Shown here: positions 42,601 through 53,574 of the stretch, piece by piece
Numbering within the stretch: position 1 is the stretch's first letter
Layout of the letters: every line of letters starts with the position of its first letter
NCBI GenBank assembly: GCA_964019055.1
Contig: OZ025206.1
Span: 26,036,906-26,100,905, forward strand
Source of the DNA: Anthopleura xanthogrammica
Taxonomy: Eukaryota > Cnidaria > Anthozoa > Actiniaria > Actiniidae
Direction of reading: 5' to 3'
Length of the DNA stretch: 64,000 nucleotides
Notes under the pieces: model-generated
Told to the model about the DNA's origin: nothing
Databases searched by the model: none
What the model saw: the letters and a program-made list of their open reading frames with translations, nothing else
Translations under genes and position numbers: made by a program

Positions 42601-44615
42601 CCTAGACGAATCGACAAGGAGAGAAATTGTCCCATGCAAGAGTGTTATTCACCCAGTATTTAGTACTTCGTTTGGTCTGCATGTGGCTGTCATTACGGCA
42701 GACTCGCCTCCCAAGTTTATCTTTGCTCGTCGAGCGAACAGAGGTAAGTGTGGAGTCACTGCATGGTAATCATCTGATATGGGAAATAGGACAACATGAC
42801 TTTTGTCGGGCATATTGTTTATTTGTGGCCCGAGTAGCATCGGGCCACGAATAAACAATATGCCCTCCAAAAGTCATGTTATTATCATTATCATTAATAT
42901 ACAAGACCAAATTATACATAGTCTTCAATATCAAAAGTTAGAATTTTAATAAAACATTTTCATTCAAAAACAAAGTTTTTATACATACAAAACAAGAAAA
43001 CATCAAACGCACGCGCTTTGAAATGGTTTCCTTAAGATCTGATTGGCTGACAGCAGTCGTAAGACATTCTCTCAACCAATCAGATCGAAGCAGGGCGGTA
43101 AATGCATTTGCAGCCCACGTGCTTGGCGTTTGGCCCGCTAAACTGAACGTTTTAGTGAGGGCAGTTTAATATTTGGCCTTGTATATTCAGTGGCGGATCT
43201 AGGGGTAGTGCGACGGGGTCCGCTGCACCCGTTTTTTTTTTCAACGCCATTTTTTTTTTTTTTTTTAAGGTTTAAATTTTTGGATATCCAGAAAAATATA
43301 TTTTGTAATATGACGTCAATATGACGTCATAGCAATCTATTCCCCGATCTGGACCCCGTTTTGAAAAACCCTGGATCCGCCACTGATATTGATGATAATA
43401 AACAATTACAGGATGAGGTTGAGCATGATATCGTAAAGGCCGTGTAATCTGCCGAAGCCGTATTATTTAAATTACATTTTGTTTCTAAGATTTCCAGGTT
43501 AATTCTGCTTTTGAAAAAATAGCAAAAGTATTTCCATTTCAATTGTGACCTTGAGTGGACTTGACTTGATAAATGCATTATCTGTAGATAGAACCTACAG
43601 ATAACACATTTATTAGGTGAAGGATATCATGGATTTGTTGAGAGCATTCAGCCAATGGACTACTTCGACGATGCGGCGGCCATCTTGAATCTGAATTAAT
43701 GAAAATAACTTTTTACGAGATGCCGGGGTATACGTAGGATCTGATGAAGAAAAAAACAAATCCTGGGTTTCTCGGGCCCTATCATGCTGATTAAGTGACA
43801 AGCATTTCATTTTTCTACGTAGTTTCAGTCATTATTTTCACATCTTGAATCGCAATGCATTATGGAGTGTAAATAAGATTAGTATATTTGCCCCCTACCA
43901 AAATGGCCGCCGTATCGTCGAAGTAGTCCATTAGAAGCGAGATAGTGAGCACTGAAAATGTATAATAATTTCTATGATATTTCCAACGGAATTCCAACAT
44001 AATTTCCATACCATGGAAATGTCCAAAAGGTTGGAGGACTGACTTCCAACTATTCTTCCAACATATTTCCAACATCTCAAATCGATCGATGAAAAGTGTC
44101 TCTAAAATAGCGTTTTCTTTTCAGAGGGTATGGCAACACCTGGTAAATTCACCTGCGGTGCGGTCGAAAGTGCATCCGTCAAAGACTACGAATTCAAAAA
44201 TGGCAAGGCGTTCGTGAATCTCATCCAGACAGCAGCACGGGGCCTGGAGGAAGAACTACGTGTAGAACTCCATGGCGATGATGTCAAAGCACTCTGCCTT
44301 TCTACCGTCTATCTTAAATTCGACACTCACGAATGGGGTCTCTGTGGATTTGTGGATCTCTCGGACCAGCGAATCGATCCCAAACGACGGCTCACTTTTG
44401 AGCAACTTGGCTCGCGATTTAGCGCGGGTCCGAAAGATAAGTTCGAGCATGAAGAAGTTAAAGCTGTTGACTTCACCTTACCTACCATGGTAGAGTTCGT
44501 GCGTGACAATTTTCAAGATTTTGCCAGTTCAGCTAAGTTGGTGGTTGTTAAAGTTTTGCAGTCGTTTTTCGGTGTTGCAGCGGTTGAACAAGCGTTTAAA
44601 TCTCATATGGAATGA
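36606..44615 (+). CDS. Protein kinase with C-terminal Nudix-like domain
   Basis: Ten exons join in phase to 769 residues: 36606-36840, 37620-37806, 38695-38974, 39176-39314, 39692-39991, 40873-40976, 41618-41736, 41794-41947, 42443-42743 and 44125-44615. Residues 1-78 look helical (MAESKEDQ...). The kinase domain follows: glycine loop LGEGGFSNVFKA, VAIK lysine, catalytic loop HRDLKPDNIL, metal-binding LADFGLS, TAPE and RADLYSYGQVAAYLLTG. All catalytic residues are present, and the type is Ser/Thr-like, close to TKL kinases. A linker with CLLCEVEVGNEDYN follows. The C-terminus reads GLHVAVITADSPPKFIFARR, GKFTCGAVES and AARGLEEELRVEL, resembling a Nudix fold with an altered Nudix box (Gly for the first Glu of REUXEE, Arg for the last Gly), so hydrolase activity is doubtful. 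One intron is GC-AG (38975). Substrate and pathway are unknown. Confidence 0.82.
37860..38350. repeat. Degenerate interspersed repeat in kinase intron 2
   Basis: TACCCTGTTCCAGAG-type phrases recur five times (38150-38290), flanked by AATATCCATACCCC and GGGAGTAGCCACCCATGACA. Related text at 32795-32890 (GGGTACTCCCTATAATGG) suggests a dispersed element. No ORF. Confidence 0.5.
40020..40210 (+). repeat. Tandem repeat after kinase exon 5, 60-bp unit
   Basis: CAACCTCTGGGCTGATCAAA followed by GTCAGGGCAGGGCAAATTCA occurs about 3.5 times. The same phrase occurs singly near 47210-47310. It lies just inside the intron that begins at 39992, so exon 5 reading through would pick up this repeat. Confidence 0.75.
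40630..40836. mobile_element. MITE of the TTTCCCATTTCAGACC family, kinase intron
   Basis: CCAATTTCAGACCATGTGTC pairs with GACACGTGATCTGAAATGG. Inner arms share GCGCATGAGAAGACACATGA with other copies. Confidence 0.7.
41041..41395 (+). repeat. 119-bp tandem triplication carrying an exon-like fragment
   Basis: TGATGAACTTTTACTTTCTT occurs at 41061, 41180 and 41299, exactly 119 bp apart. Each unit has a splice-acceptor-like CTGTCTTTCAG or CTGTCTTCCAG followed by TCACGTGTCAAACAA, which resembles TCACATGTCAAACAA inside the kinase exon at 41618-41736, then a MITE end (TAGACCTGTTTAGCTTGAGC). Confidence 0.8.
42806..42873. mobile_element. Short hairpin element in kinase intron 9
   Basis: GGGCATATTGTTTATTTGTG pairs with the complement at 42846-42869, with loop AGTAGCAT. 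The arms are about 30 bp. Confidence 0.75.
43189..43386. mobile_element. MITE with AGTGGCGGATC ends
   Basis: CAGTGGCGGATCTAGGGG pairs with CCCTGGATCCGCCACTG, with inner GACGGGGTCCG / TGGACCCCGT. An A/T-rich centre includes two ATGACGTCA sites. Confidence 0.8.
43650..43936. mobile_element. MITE with CCAATGGACTACTTCGACGA ends
   Basis: CAATGGACTACTTCGACGAT, then GCGGCGGCCAT, is mirrored by ATGGCCGCCGTATCGTCGAAG, then TAGTCCATT. It lies in intron 9 of the kinase gene. Confidence 0.75.
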
Positions 44616-44696
44616 TGAAAAATATTTCCAGGTAGAGAATTTAGGAATAGACCTCAAGGTATGCAAGCTAGACAGCAATCAATGATTTACATAAGC

Positions 44697-44860
44697 GAAG
44701 CTATGAAACAGTACCTCTATATATAGACTCCTTGCACGTGACGTCAAAGTAGCTCAATTTGGAGGACAAAACAAACAAAAAATCAATCTCCTAAGAATTG
44801 GAAAGTGTTTTGTACTCCAAATAGAGCTGTATTCCGATGTGCTGTATAAGGAGGCTGTAG
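44697..44860. mobile_element. MITE related to 33370-33500, just past the kinase stop
   Basis: AAGCTATGAAACAGTACCTC and TATATATAGAC lead into arms AGCTCAATTTGGAGGACAAA and a decayed complement. The same leader precedes the copy at 33370. Confidence 0.7.
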
Positions 44861-46095
44861 TGGCCATGCAGGCAAGGAAAATTATGAAGAAAAATCAACG
44901 TGAGCCATTGAATTTCTACTTTTCAACCAATCAGAGCGCTTCATTTACCTCTGACCTACTTGTTTTCAGCACTTTGCTTCCTTTTCTCTATTTACTGACA
45001 AGAATTCAAAACCACAATAAAACCTTGATTATTTAGTATGAATTGAGTAGCTTAAGAATAATGATAATAATAATGATAATAATAATGATAATAATAATGA
45101 TAATAATAATAATAAATAATAATTGATAAATCGGAATTAACAGTGGATTCCACAGAGTGGCTCTTCTTCCACTGCATCTCAATTGGAATTTAGAAGTTTT
45201 TAATTTAGAAATTTAGAAGTTTTTAATTTAGAAATTTAGAACTGGGAGAAAAACCCTTGAAGCACAGGAGAGAGAACCAACTAGAAACTCTACTCACATA
45301 TGACACCGAGTTACAATAAGCTTTATTAGGTTCCCAACATGGGGTCTTCATACCTAATTTACAAAAAATCTAATCATAAATATTTCTAATTACAAATGAT
45401 AATCATAATTTTAAATATAGGGCTATGATGAAATCTAATCACTGAGTTCGCCGTTACTCGCCACCTCTGTGCTTCCCAAGCTAGAAGCTTGCTAGTCGGC
45501 GTAATCAAATCGAGTTCAAAGATTTGATAAGGCCAACGATTAGGAACTGATGGTAGTACTTACAGCGAGGACACTCGAACCGTGAACACTTTGAGGTTTT
45601 TTCATACTTTTTTTCTCATTTATCCCTTGTGTGAATCGATTGGAAATATGATTTATTTTGAACAATAAGATTATTCGAGTTCAGTGCTTCATTTTCAGAA
45701 GGTTTCAAGCAGTAGAAAGTTCATAAAATAAAATATATAAAAATATCAAGTGTTCATGGTTCGAGTGTCCTCACTGTAATTACCGTATAAGTTTTTATAT
45801 TTAAAAAAAACATAAATAAAAACCTTATAGGCCTCAGTAAACCAGAATTCTTCCTTTTTTGTAATGAATAACTGAAATAAGTACTTACTCCATTTTTGTG
45901 TGGAAGAAAGTTAGCTCAGCTCGTTTTTTTTAGATCAATACTTCAGTTCTTTTAAATAGTACTTGATTATAAGTTTGTATGGTAAATAAAAACTTATAAA
46001 CGAAAGTTCCAGTAAAGCCAAGATTTCATTAGTCAAATAATACGAAGTTGGTCCGTGCCGTGTGGAAGAAAGTTACAGTTTGAACAACTTTTTGT
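44861..46095. other. Intergenic, no gene seen
   Basis: Holds an (AATAATGAT)n microsatellite at 45057-45125, a reverse SINE-like piece at about 45240-45320 (GGGAGAAAAACCC, GAGAGAACCAACTAGAAACT), and an imperfect repeat pair near 45870-45970 and 46000-46090 (GTGTGGAAGAAAGTTA twice). Confidence 0.55.
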
Positions 46096-46566
46096 TTATT
46101 CCATGTACACCCCGAAGACTATCGCTACAGCAAATAAAGAAGAATTCTTAAACAGAGCGGTGGCTGAAGCGTCTGTCAAGCTGAACCACAAACAACGGCT
46201 CCCCAGGCGAAAACCTTGCTCCTCTAGAGACCCAATACTAACGGTACACACAAATTTATATCGCTCAAGACCAAGTTCTTTCACAGCATCGCGAATCCTA
46301 TCGCTCAATTCCTTCGACTTTTGTCGGCATTTTAGAGGATCGTACGATAATTCATCCAATTCTTCCTGAAGGATTTTTTCTGTCATTTCTTTGACAACTT
46401 CAGGGCGAAACTTCTTGTTCTCGTTTGGGAGGTTGTTGTGAAGTTTCTTGATATTTTCTAGAATGTTCTCCATGTTCATAGGTTGGTTTTCGTCGTCGTT
46501 ATCCGAGTGGTCGCTCGGGACATTTTCGTCGGTATTGATGTAAGGGTAGAAAATCTGAAATGCCAT
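46096..46566 (-). CDS. Tctex-1-type dynein light chain, copy 1
   Basis: ORF of 156 residues. After an acidic Asn/Asp-rich head of about 50 residues, the rest matches the Tctex-1 fold: FRPEVVKEMTEKIL, then KELSDRIRDAVKEL, YKFVCTVSIGSLEEQG, SRCLWFSLTDASATALFKN and SLFAVAIVFGVYME, covering the family's two helices and beta strands. Family members dimerise and bind the dynein intermediate chain or act in cilia. The frame runs across an acceptor-like TTTCAG three codons after the ATG, so an upstream exon in place of MAFQ is possible. Two related genes lie downstream in this window (48.8 and 52.1 kb). The usual Tctex-1 length is about 115 residues without the head. Confidence 0.85.
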   Translation of the reverse strand: MAFQIFYPYINTDENVPSDHSDNDDENQPMNMENILENIKKLHNNLPNENKKFRPEVVKEMTEKILQEELDELSYDPLKCRQKSKELSDRIRDAVKELGLERYKFVCTVSIGSLEEQGFRLGSRCLWFSLTDASATALFKNSSLFAVAIVFGVYME

Positions 46567-47209
46567 TATCGAACAAAATTTAATGAGTTCTAAAGCTTAC
46601 GATCAGACAAAATGTCTTAGCTCATCCCGACCGCTAAGAGTGAGTTCCAACATTTACCGCTATTCACGGCTTATTTTGGAAAAAAAAGTGTTAATTGGAT
46701 TGTCACATTTGCTAATCCTAAGTTTATTAATCTATTCTACAACATTCTCACGTTTGAATATACTATGAAAGCGTTCCTTTCGTGCTCTAAGTCTAAGTTA
46801 ACAAGTATGGCAACTCTCTGAGACAATGTCTGAAACAAGTTAGCCAGCGAGATATTTGATTTCCCGTTTGAAGGAACTAAAAATCGGTTATCAATCCCAA
46901 CCATATTTTTTTTGGTAAATGGTTAATACTTTTAATAATAAATTTGTGAGCAAAGGTGTTATTCCAACAAGTTATATAAACGTGTCTTGCATTATCTTTA
47001 GTTGAACCACTATGAACTAGTACTTAATTTCGTGAAAATTTTACCGAAAAAAAAAACCAGTTTCACAACAGCTAGCGGGATGGTTCAAGTTTCAGCTAAA
47101 ACTTTCATCTTTAAACATGACCTTATGAAGGTGCGTCAAGTCCTACACTGATATTGATATTTCAGTGTAAAAAAAAAAAAAAACTTCGATGATCTACAAT
47201 TTTACCGGA

Positions 47210-47590
47210 TACCCTGAAACAACCTTTGGGCTAATCTAAGACGGTCAGAGCACAGCTAACTCGCAGATCGAACCCTGAAACAACCTCTGGGCTGATAAAA
47301 ATCAAGGAATTGCTAACTCGTAAATCCGGAATTGAAATTTAGCTTGTTAGGTTGTTTTGTAGCCTGAGAAAACAGACGTAGCGAAAGGACGTCTGTTTTC
47401 TCAGGCTAGTTGTTTTGCGAAGGAAGGAAAATCGGAGAACCCGGAGAACCTTCGAACCTTCAAGAGAGAGACGCAACAAACCCGGCTCTGCTCACATGTG
47501 ATGCCGAGTCCAGGAATGGAAGTCGCGACCCCAGAGGTGAGAGGCGATTCCACTACCGCTACCTCACCACCCTTGATTCCTCACTGAACT
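47210..47590 (-). repeat. tRNA-derived SINE with nested 25-bp hairpin
   Basis: Read in reverse from 47590: GGGTGGTGAGGTAGCGGTAG (A-box-like TAGCGGTAGTGG), a degenerate B box (GGGTCGCGACTTCC), ACTCGGCATCACATGTGAGC, then GGTTCTCCGGGTTCTCCG. A separate perfect hairpin, TAGCCTGAGAAAACAGACGT and its complement, occupies about 47352-47407. CAACCTCTGGGCTGAT phrases at 47215-47310 match the repeat at 40020. Confidence 0.65.
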
Positions 47591-48812
47591 GAAGCGCTCA
47601 AAGACATGAAAATGCATTCTATAAATAAAATATTCCTAAATATCGCAACCGAGTGCTTTTTATGATTCCCTCACTGGATGGAAACAAAAGTTTTCATTCC
47701 TATAATACTGAAGGAAATGAATGTTTAAAAAAATTTCACGCAAAAGACCTATTTGATCTGTGAGTCAGCCATGCCCTTACATATCAACCTGGAAGTCTGC
47801 TTTTTGGTACATTTGCTCTTAGCAGACAAGTAACCAAAAATGTGACCAAATTCTTATGAATTCCACTCACGAACAACTTTTCGATTAACCGGTAAAAGAA
47901 TATTTCTGTAGCTGTGTTCATTGTCCGTCCCTATACCAGAACTAATCAGAACTTTCTTTCTCCTTGAAAAAAAATTAATCACAGTGCATTTTCGAAATAA
48001 AACTTACCTATAAATTCAGATGCTCCTCGAGGCATCTATAGATGCCGTAATAAATAGACTAACTATATATATACGTATATATATGTAACTAAAGTGGCTT
48101 ATTATCCACTTTATCTTCATAAATAAATAATGAAGATCTCGTAGCTTGCTGAGTCTTGAGCATTGAAACAACAGAATAAAGCGAGTTTCTTTAAATATTT
48201 TTACTGTGGTTTTTGGGGGAACTTCTTTTTCCAAGTTTAGTAATTTTTCTCTTTTCTTTGGCGTTTAATGAATGATGGAAGAAACTACTCTAATGTATTT
48301 GTGGGTTGATAAATTAAATGCTGGATGGTTTTATCTACTTTACTAAGATCAAAGACGCTATCCTATTTATTGTGTCATACGTAGTTAAAAGCTCTGGCTA
48401 TCAGTTTAAGCATGTCTGTTTTTCAACGGTAAACTTACTTCACTAAATGTACATAAAGTACCAACATTAGTCGTGCTAAAAGGTATCCATCACGAGAAAT
48501 TATCTCTTGTTCCACAGCCTTATAGTTTTGCGCAGAAACACTAGTAAGATCTTCACTCGCGCGAATCCAGAGGAGCGGGTTGGCAGTGAGTGCCGGCTGC
48601 GTATGTGTATATCCTTTACAGCCAAGGATTTTCATGGCCGGATATAGACGGCAACTCAGAGATGAGAACTGACAGTTATTTCTGGGCCGGGGTGAACCCA
48701 CAAATATAGTTGATCCATTCCTGCCCTGCTTCAGCTGGCAAACTGCAGTCGGTAACTGAGTTAGAGCTTATAGAGCTATTGAGCTATAGTTGTAGAGGGA
48801 AAAATACTTCGT
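47591..48812. other. Intergenic, no gene seen
   Basis: A short TA-rich microsatellite lies near 48064-48090. No coding signal on either strand. Confidence 0.5.
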
Positions 48813-49187
48813 TCATTCAATCGAAATCCAGAAAATCGTAGCAATAGCAAATATAGACGAATTCTTGAAAGAAACACTTGTGAATGAGTCTTTCTGAGGC
48901 AGCCACAAGCATCGACTTTCAACGCTGAGTTGACTTTGTAAAGATCCAATACTGACTGTGCTGATAATTTTATACTCGCTAGTTGTTATTGCTCGAACTT
49001 CGTTACGAATTCTTTCGCTCAGCTCTGTTGCCAGAACCCTACATCTCGCTGCATTGTACGTCAAGTTGCAAAGATTTTCATCTAAAATGTCTTTACAAAC
49101 ATTTTGAATTAAATCCACACGAAATTGCTTTTCCTCAAAGAGCATTTTGTCACTTTTGAGCTGTGAATTCGGTATTAATCTTTCCAT
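48813..49187 (-). CDS. Tctex-1-type dynein light chain, copy 2
   Basis: ORF of 124 residues from ATG at 49187 (MERLIPNSQ). The frame is open further upstream, but only from a GTG. Tctex-1 landmarks: FRVDLIQNVCKDIL, ATELSERIRNEVRAI, YKIISTVSIGSLQSQ, SRCLWLPQKDSFTSVSFKN and SSIFAIATIFWISIE. The length equals a bare Tctex-1 domain. It is closest to the copy at 46.1 kb (shared VSIGSL, SRCLW and FKNSS) and on the same strand 2.2 kb away, so tandem duplication is likely. Residues in the last strand (IFWISIE for IVFGVYME) are diverged, but the fold signature remains. Confidence 0.8.
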   Translation of the reverse strand: MERLIPNSQLKSDKMLFEEKQFRVDLIQNVCKDILDENLCNLTYNAARCRVLATELSERIRNEVRAITTSEYKIISTVSIGSLQSQLSVESRCLWLPQKDSFTSVSFKNSSIFAIATIFWISIE

Positions 49188-49241
49188 AGTACAAGTTGAA
49201 ATCCTCTGCCCTGGATTTACTGAGGTCCTGTACAGTAGCAC

Positions 49242-52085
49242 TTTGCAGGTTTTGTTCGTCTTTTTACTGAATGAATTCCTTCGTTAGCCGGCTAATTTTC
49301 ATTGAAAAGATTTAAGAATGTTACGGCAATACTAAAGGAACTGGTATTCCGACTCGTTGTCAGGTGAATCGAATATTAACCATATTTAGTCATTATCCTA
49401 TGAATACAGACGAAAATGTCCAATTCAATTATGCAAAATCAACCGCAATCTCATTAAAATCATCATTATCATTATAATTATTGGGATCTCGAAAATACTT
49501 GAATGAAAGACACAGAATAACGGTTTTTTCCCCAGTTCAAATGCTACACTTCGAAATATAAGGTATGCTACAGCGACTTTGAGTGTAAATCAAATCTAGG
49601 GAACTTTTAATTTAGACCTGAAAATGTTTGTATTTGTTTTAGAACACAAACATTCATAACACGAAATGAAAAAAGGCAAAAACTACGAAATAATAATAAT
49701 AATTTTTAGTCCTTTCTGAGCTATGTTTATCAATGTAGTTGTTTTCTTTTCTCGTCTTGACGTGAGTTCATCAAAACTATAGTGTTTCTATGGATCATAA
49801 TGTATTATAATCTACAAACATTGAGTCCTATATCAGAATGGAAGAGTTTACTTTCACCTGCTTGCTAATGTTATGAATTCTTAATCGCTGTGTGATTATA
49901 TTCATAACACTAACCCCAATTCCTTTAAATTTGAATTTGCCATAAAAAAAACTATACTTACCTCAGGTTTTATTCTACTACAGAATTCGTTTCGTTATTT
50001 TTTTTTCTTCTTTGCTTTTTGCTTTTGGTTTCGAGTACGAGTGTGAAGTTTCCCGTCGGATTCTTTTTTTAAGTTTATTTAGTTACTCCTATATCGTCTT
50101 TGTTCTAAACTTCTTTGGCGTTACCAGGCTGATATTTTTGAGGGCCAATGTATTATTTTCCCCAACCAAGTCAGTATAGTCGACTGAATTTGTCTTGTGT
50201 CTGAATGGGGATTTTACGTAACAATACAGTTCTAAACTTTGTCAAAAGGGCTGGACTGAGGGACCCCTGGGTCGATGTCTGAGAACCTTTCCCGGCCCGT
50301 GCGGCCGCTACATCTTCCGATAACAAAAAACCTTTGTTTGTGGCCGGGTAAACTTATGGAATATCCTGAAGCGCCTTTGAATGCATTGCTAGGCTACAAA
50401 GACAAACTCTGAGAGCGGAAAGATGGCTCCTATGGATTACTCAGTATCTCGACTCTTCCTCTATTCGTAAAAACGTTTTTCATTTTCCTTATTATTTTTC
50501 CATCTAGAGATGGTATTTTTCCAGTTCCACCATTTGCCTTGCTCTAGATTTGTTTTTCCTATATCCCGCCAACTTTGGATACGTCTTTTTTCCTTTTCCA
50601 GGGTTTTCCCGCCATTTTGAGACGGTAAAAAATCTCGAAGCTTAGCGTCAAAGTTTCCCTCTATTGTCATGGAAACGGAGCGTGTTTTTATATTCGAATA
50701 ATACCAAATACGAACTTTATTCCAATATGTGTCTTTGTAATACGATAAAAAAGAAAGAAAAATGCGTTTGCAAGAGTCATTAGCCTGGCTCGCCTTGAGT
50801 ATCTTGAAAGTCGAAGGACCCGCTTTCTATACATTAAATTATATCCCTTAGAGTTCTTTACTGGAGATATTTTGAGACTGAAAATAGCCGAACTACAAAC
50901 TAGCCGCAACTTTAGGCATTGTTCTATAGTTGCAAAACATTAGGCGAACTATAAATACATTCGTTATATTACGTGAGGAGACGTAATTCTTTGGATTATC
51001 AAATCTTATACGATTACAAGAAACAAGTAGATAAAAAATAACGCCATTTTGTACGTATAATTTAGAATTATCGAGTAAATCAAATTAGGAATTTCATCAT
51101 CATTTAAAATTCAATTATTTGGATTTCAAATTCAGTTTTCAATTTTCAGCCGATATTATTTTACTCAAACAAAACTAGAGGCGAGTTTTTAAGCCATTTT
51201 TAATGTGATCTTTATCTTGAAGGAGTTTTATTTGATAACTGTGTTAAATAGAAAGCTGCCAATCAAGAAGTCTAAGAAGTTAAAATCTCTGTTCGTTCTT
51301 AGTCAGTTCATCGTGATCATCTCAAGAACTTCGAATTCTATTAACAGATTGAAGCAGATGTATTCTGGTGGTTATTTGAATGTCATTTGGTGGAGAAGTG
51401 AAGATTTTTTCGGTCGAAATCAGTCTCTGAGGTAAGCGATTAATACTAATTTTTACACTGAACTTAATCCTCTTCACAGCCGAAGTACAGTTTGTAGTCT
51501 TGAAGGAAGGAGGATTCATTCAAAAACAATTGAAATAGTCTTTGAATAAAGCACAGAGCACTAACTGAGTTGTTCAAACTGAGTCGAGCAAAACCCAGAA
51601 AAACAACTTTTCGCATACGAATCGACCAAGAAAAATTATTCTCAAATTAATCAGTTTTACTAATATAAACGTTTGGAAAATACCTTCAGTATTATAGTCA
51701 CACAATTATTTAGCCCAACATAAAATTTCATTGTAAATGTATAGCCAAATTATACCTTAAAAAGTTTAGTTGGATACTTCGGCTGCAACGAGGAAGCTAT
51801 ACCCAGCAGCTATGGTAGCACAAGAACGGTTTGTAGCCATGTTTCAAATTGTGGACAATTTTTTATTTGCGTCCGTGAACGATGGTCACGAGAGACGTGA
51901 GTGGGGAACACTGGGCACTGATCATGAATGAAAGTCCACAAAACTCACTGAAAACGTTCTCCTAGTGATGAATGAACATTTTTATTTTAGGGGTGCAATT
52001 TGACAGAGCTAAGAACTTGAAGATTTCAAGAATAATTCTATACCGACTGAATATGCTGAATGTAACTGAATAGCTCTTTGTGAAG
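49242..52085. other. Intergenic, no gene seen
   Basis: AT-rich. I found no coding region, tandem repeat or convincing mobile element. GCGGCCGC lies at about 50299-50309. Confidence 0.5.
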
Positions 52086-52640
52086 ATGAGTGTAAGAAAA
52101 CTTCTGAGGCATCTCAGCGAGCGACGGCCTAAAATAAACCGAGGTAGAACTCAGTCATGGCCGTACACGAACGACAGCAAACTCTCCGAAAACAGTGTCG
52201 AATACCTCGGGACAATCCCCGAAAAAAACTTCGACGATTCAAGAAACACAAACAGCAAAAGATGGACTCAAGTCAACACTGACAAGGTACAAGACAACGA
52301 GATTTGCTCAATAATCAAAGATATATTGACGTCATATCTGGAACAGTTTGAGAGCTATGATCATAATCTTTGCAGTCGGTTAAGTGGTATGCTTTCTGAT
52401 CTCATTCGCACCAAGGTCTACGAGACTTGTGGAGATAATTGGAAGATTATTGCGAATGTTTATATTGGTGCAGTTCGCGATCAAGGCATAGCAGTGGCCA
52501 GTCAATGTGCTTGGATCCCCGAATGTGATAAGTTTGCCACGGCTAGTTTTGAGAACGAAGTTTTGTTTGCTTTTGGTGTAGTTTTTGCGATATTCTGTGA
52601 GACTAGTGAAAGTAATCCCAGTTGTAAAACAGGTTTTTGA
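52086..52640 (+). CDS. Tctex-1-type dynein light chain, copy 3
   Basis: ORF of 184 residues from ATG at 52086 (MSVRKLLRHLSERRPK). The frame is open 6 bp upstream, but only from GTG. A basic head of about 70 residues (RPKINRGRTQSW) precedes the Tctex-1 domain: ICSIIKDILTSYLEQF, SGMLSDLIRTKVYETC, WKIIANVYIGAVRDQG, SQCAWIPECDKFATASFEN and VLFAFGVVFAIFCE. A tail (TSESNPSCKTGF) follows. It is the most diverged of the three and on the opposite strand. Head plus domain resembles ciliary TCTEX1D-type proteins, but I cannot assign an orthologue. Confidence 0.8.
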   Translation: MSVRKLLRHLSERRPKINRGRTQSWPYTNDSKLSENSVEYLGTIPEKNFDDSRNTNSKRWTQVNTDKVQDNEICSIIKDILTSYLEQFESYDHNLCSRLSGMLSDLIRTKVYETCGDNWKIIANVYIGAVRDQGIAVASQCAWIPECDKFATASFENEVLFAFGVVFAIFCETSESNPSCKTGF

Positions 52641-52879
52641 ATAATGGAACACGTGATGTGGCTCTTAAATGGATTCCATAAATTCAAGCATTGTGATTGG
52701 CTGCTTATGTCTGTTACTTATATTTGATTGGTCCAAAGCGCGGAAGCCAACTAAGAGTATCAGCGAAGTGGGTAGCTTGATGCCGGAATCCCTGTGGACT
52801 ATCCTTTTTTGACGTGAGCTGCCCATCAAACCGCAATTTTTACGGCTGCAAACTTCAGCGTTTATAAACCTCTTTACCT

Positions 52880-53270
52880 ACGTTGCGTAATGTTTCCCCA
52901 TTTCAGACCACGTGTCATTCCTAGATCTATTTCAAGATCGATGAGGCAATCGTGAAATCTTATACCGTAAATTCACGGTCATTAATTAGCCCCATACTCA
53001 TTACTTAGGGTTTATTTGGCGGGCTTATAAAAGCAATATGCAAACCAGGCTGTATTTTCTGAAAAATGGTGCAGTACCAATTTAACATCTTCAGCAGATC
53101 ACAGAATGCCTTTCCCATTCATGGACACGTGCAATGGCTCCTGAGAATAAGATTCTTTGTTTGAGTCAGTTATCCACATTCATGTGTCTTCTCGCGCATT
53201 GAAATATCATAATACTCAAGGGATGAGACGAGGCAGGACTGAAATGGGAAAACATTACGAGAAGCTCGTT
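52880..53270. mobile_element. Degraded MITE, TTTCCCATTTCAGACC family, with insertion
   Basis: GTTTCCCCATTTCAGACCAC at the left and GACTGAAATGGGAAAACATT at the right form the family's ends. The middle is expanded by unrelated AT-rich sequence. Confidence 0.6.
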
Positions 53271-53455
53271 CCCAGGGTTCAATCCTTCTCTTCCTTGGAC
53301 AGTGGGCATTGGGAACGGAGTTGTATTAAAAGAGAGACTGCCAAAGAAAATACCTAAATACCCAGTAAAACCGTATTCTTTGGTCAGACTTTTTCAAGTG
53401 TAGGCGTGCTGAGTGATTTTTGATAATGTTGGTTTTGCGTATGGTGATGGAATAT

Positions 53456-53574
53456 GAAATGTATATGTGATCGTACCATACTGAATGGACTCAGAAAAAA
53501 TTCCGAGCCCCAGATGGGACTCAGAATTTTTTCTGAGTCCATTCAGTATGGTACGATCACATATACATTTCATG
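53456..53574. mobile_element. Near-perfect palindrome, about 46-bp arms
   Basis: TGAAATGTATATGTGATCGT, then ACCATACTGAATGGACTC, is exactly mirrored on the right. The centre is CCGAGCCCCAGATGGGACTC. GAGTGATTTTTG occurs on both sides (53411 and 53574), either a duplicated target or part of the element. Confidence 0.8.
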
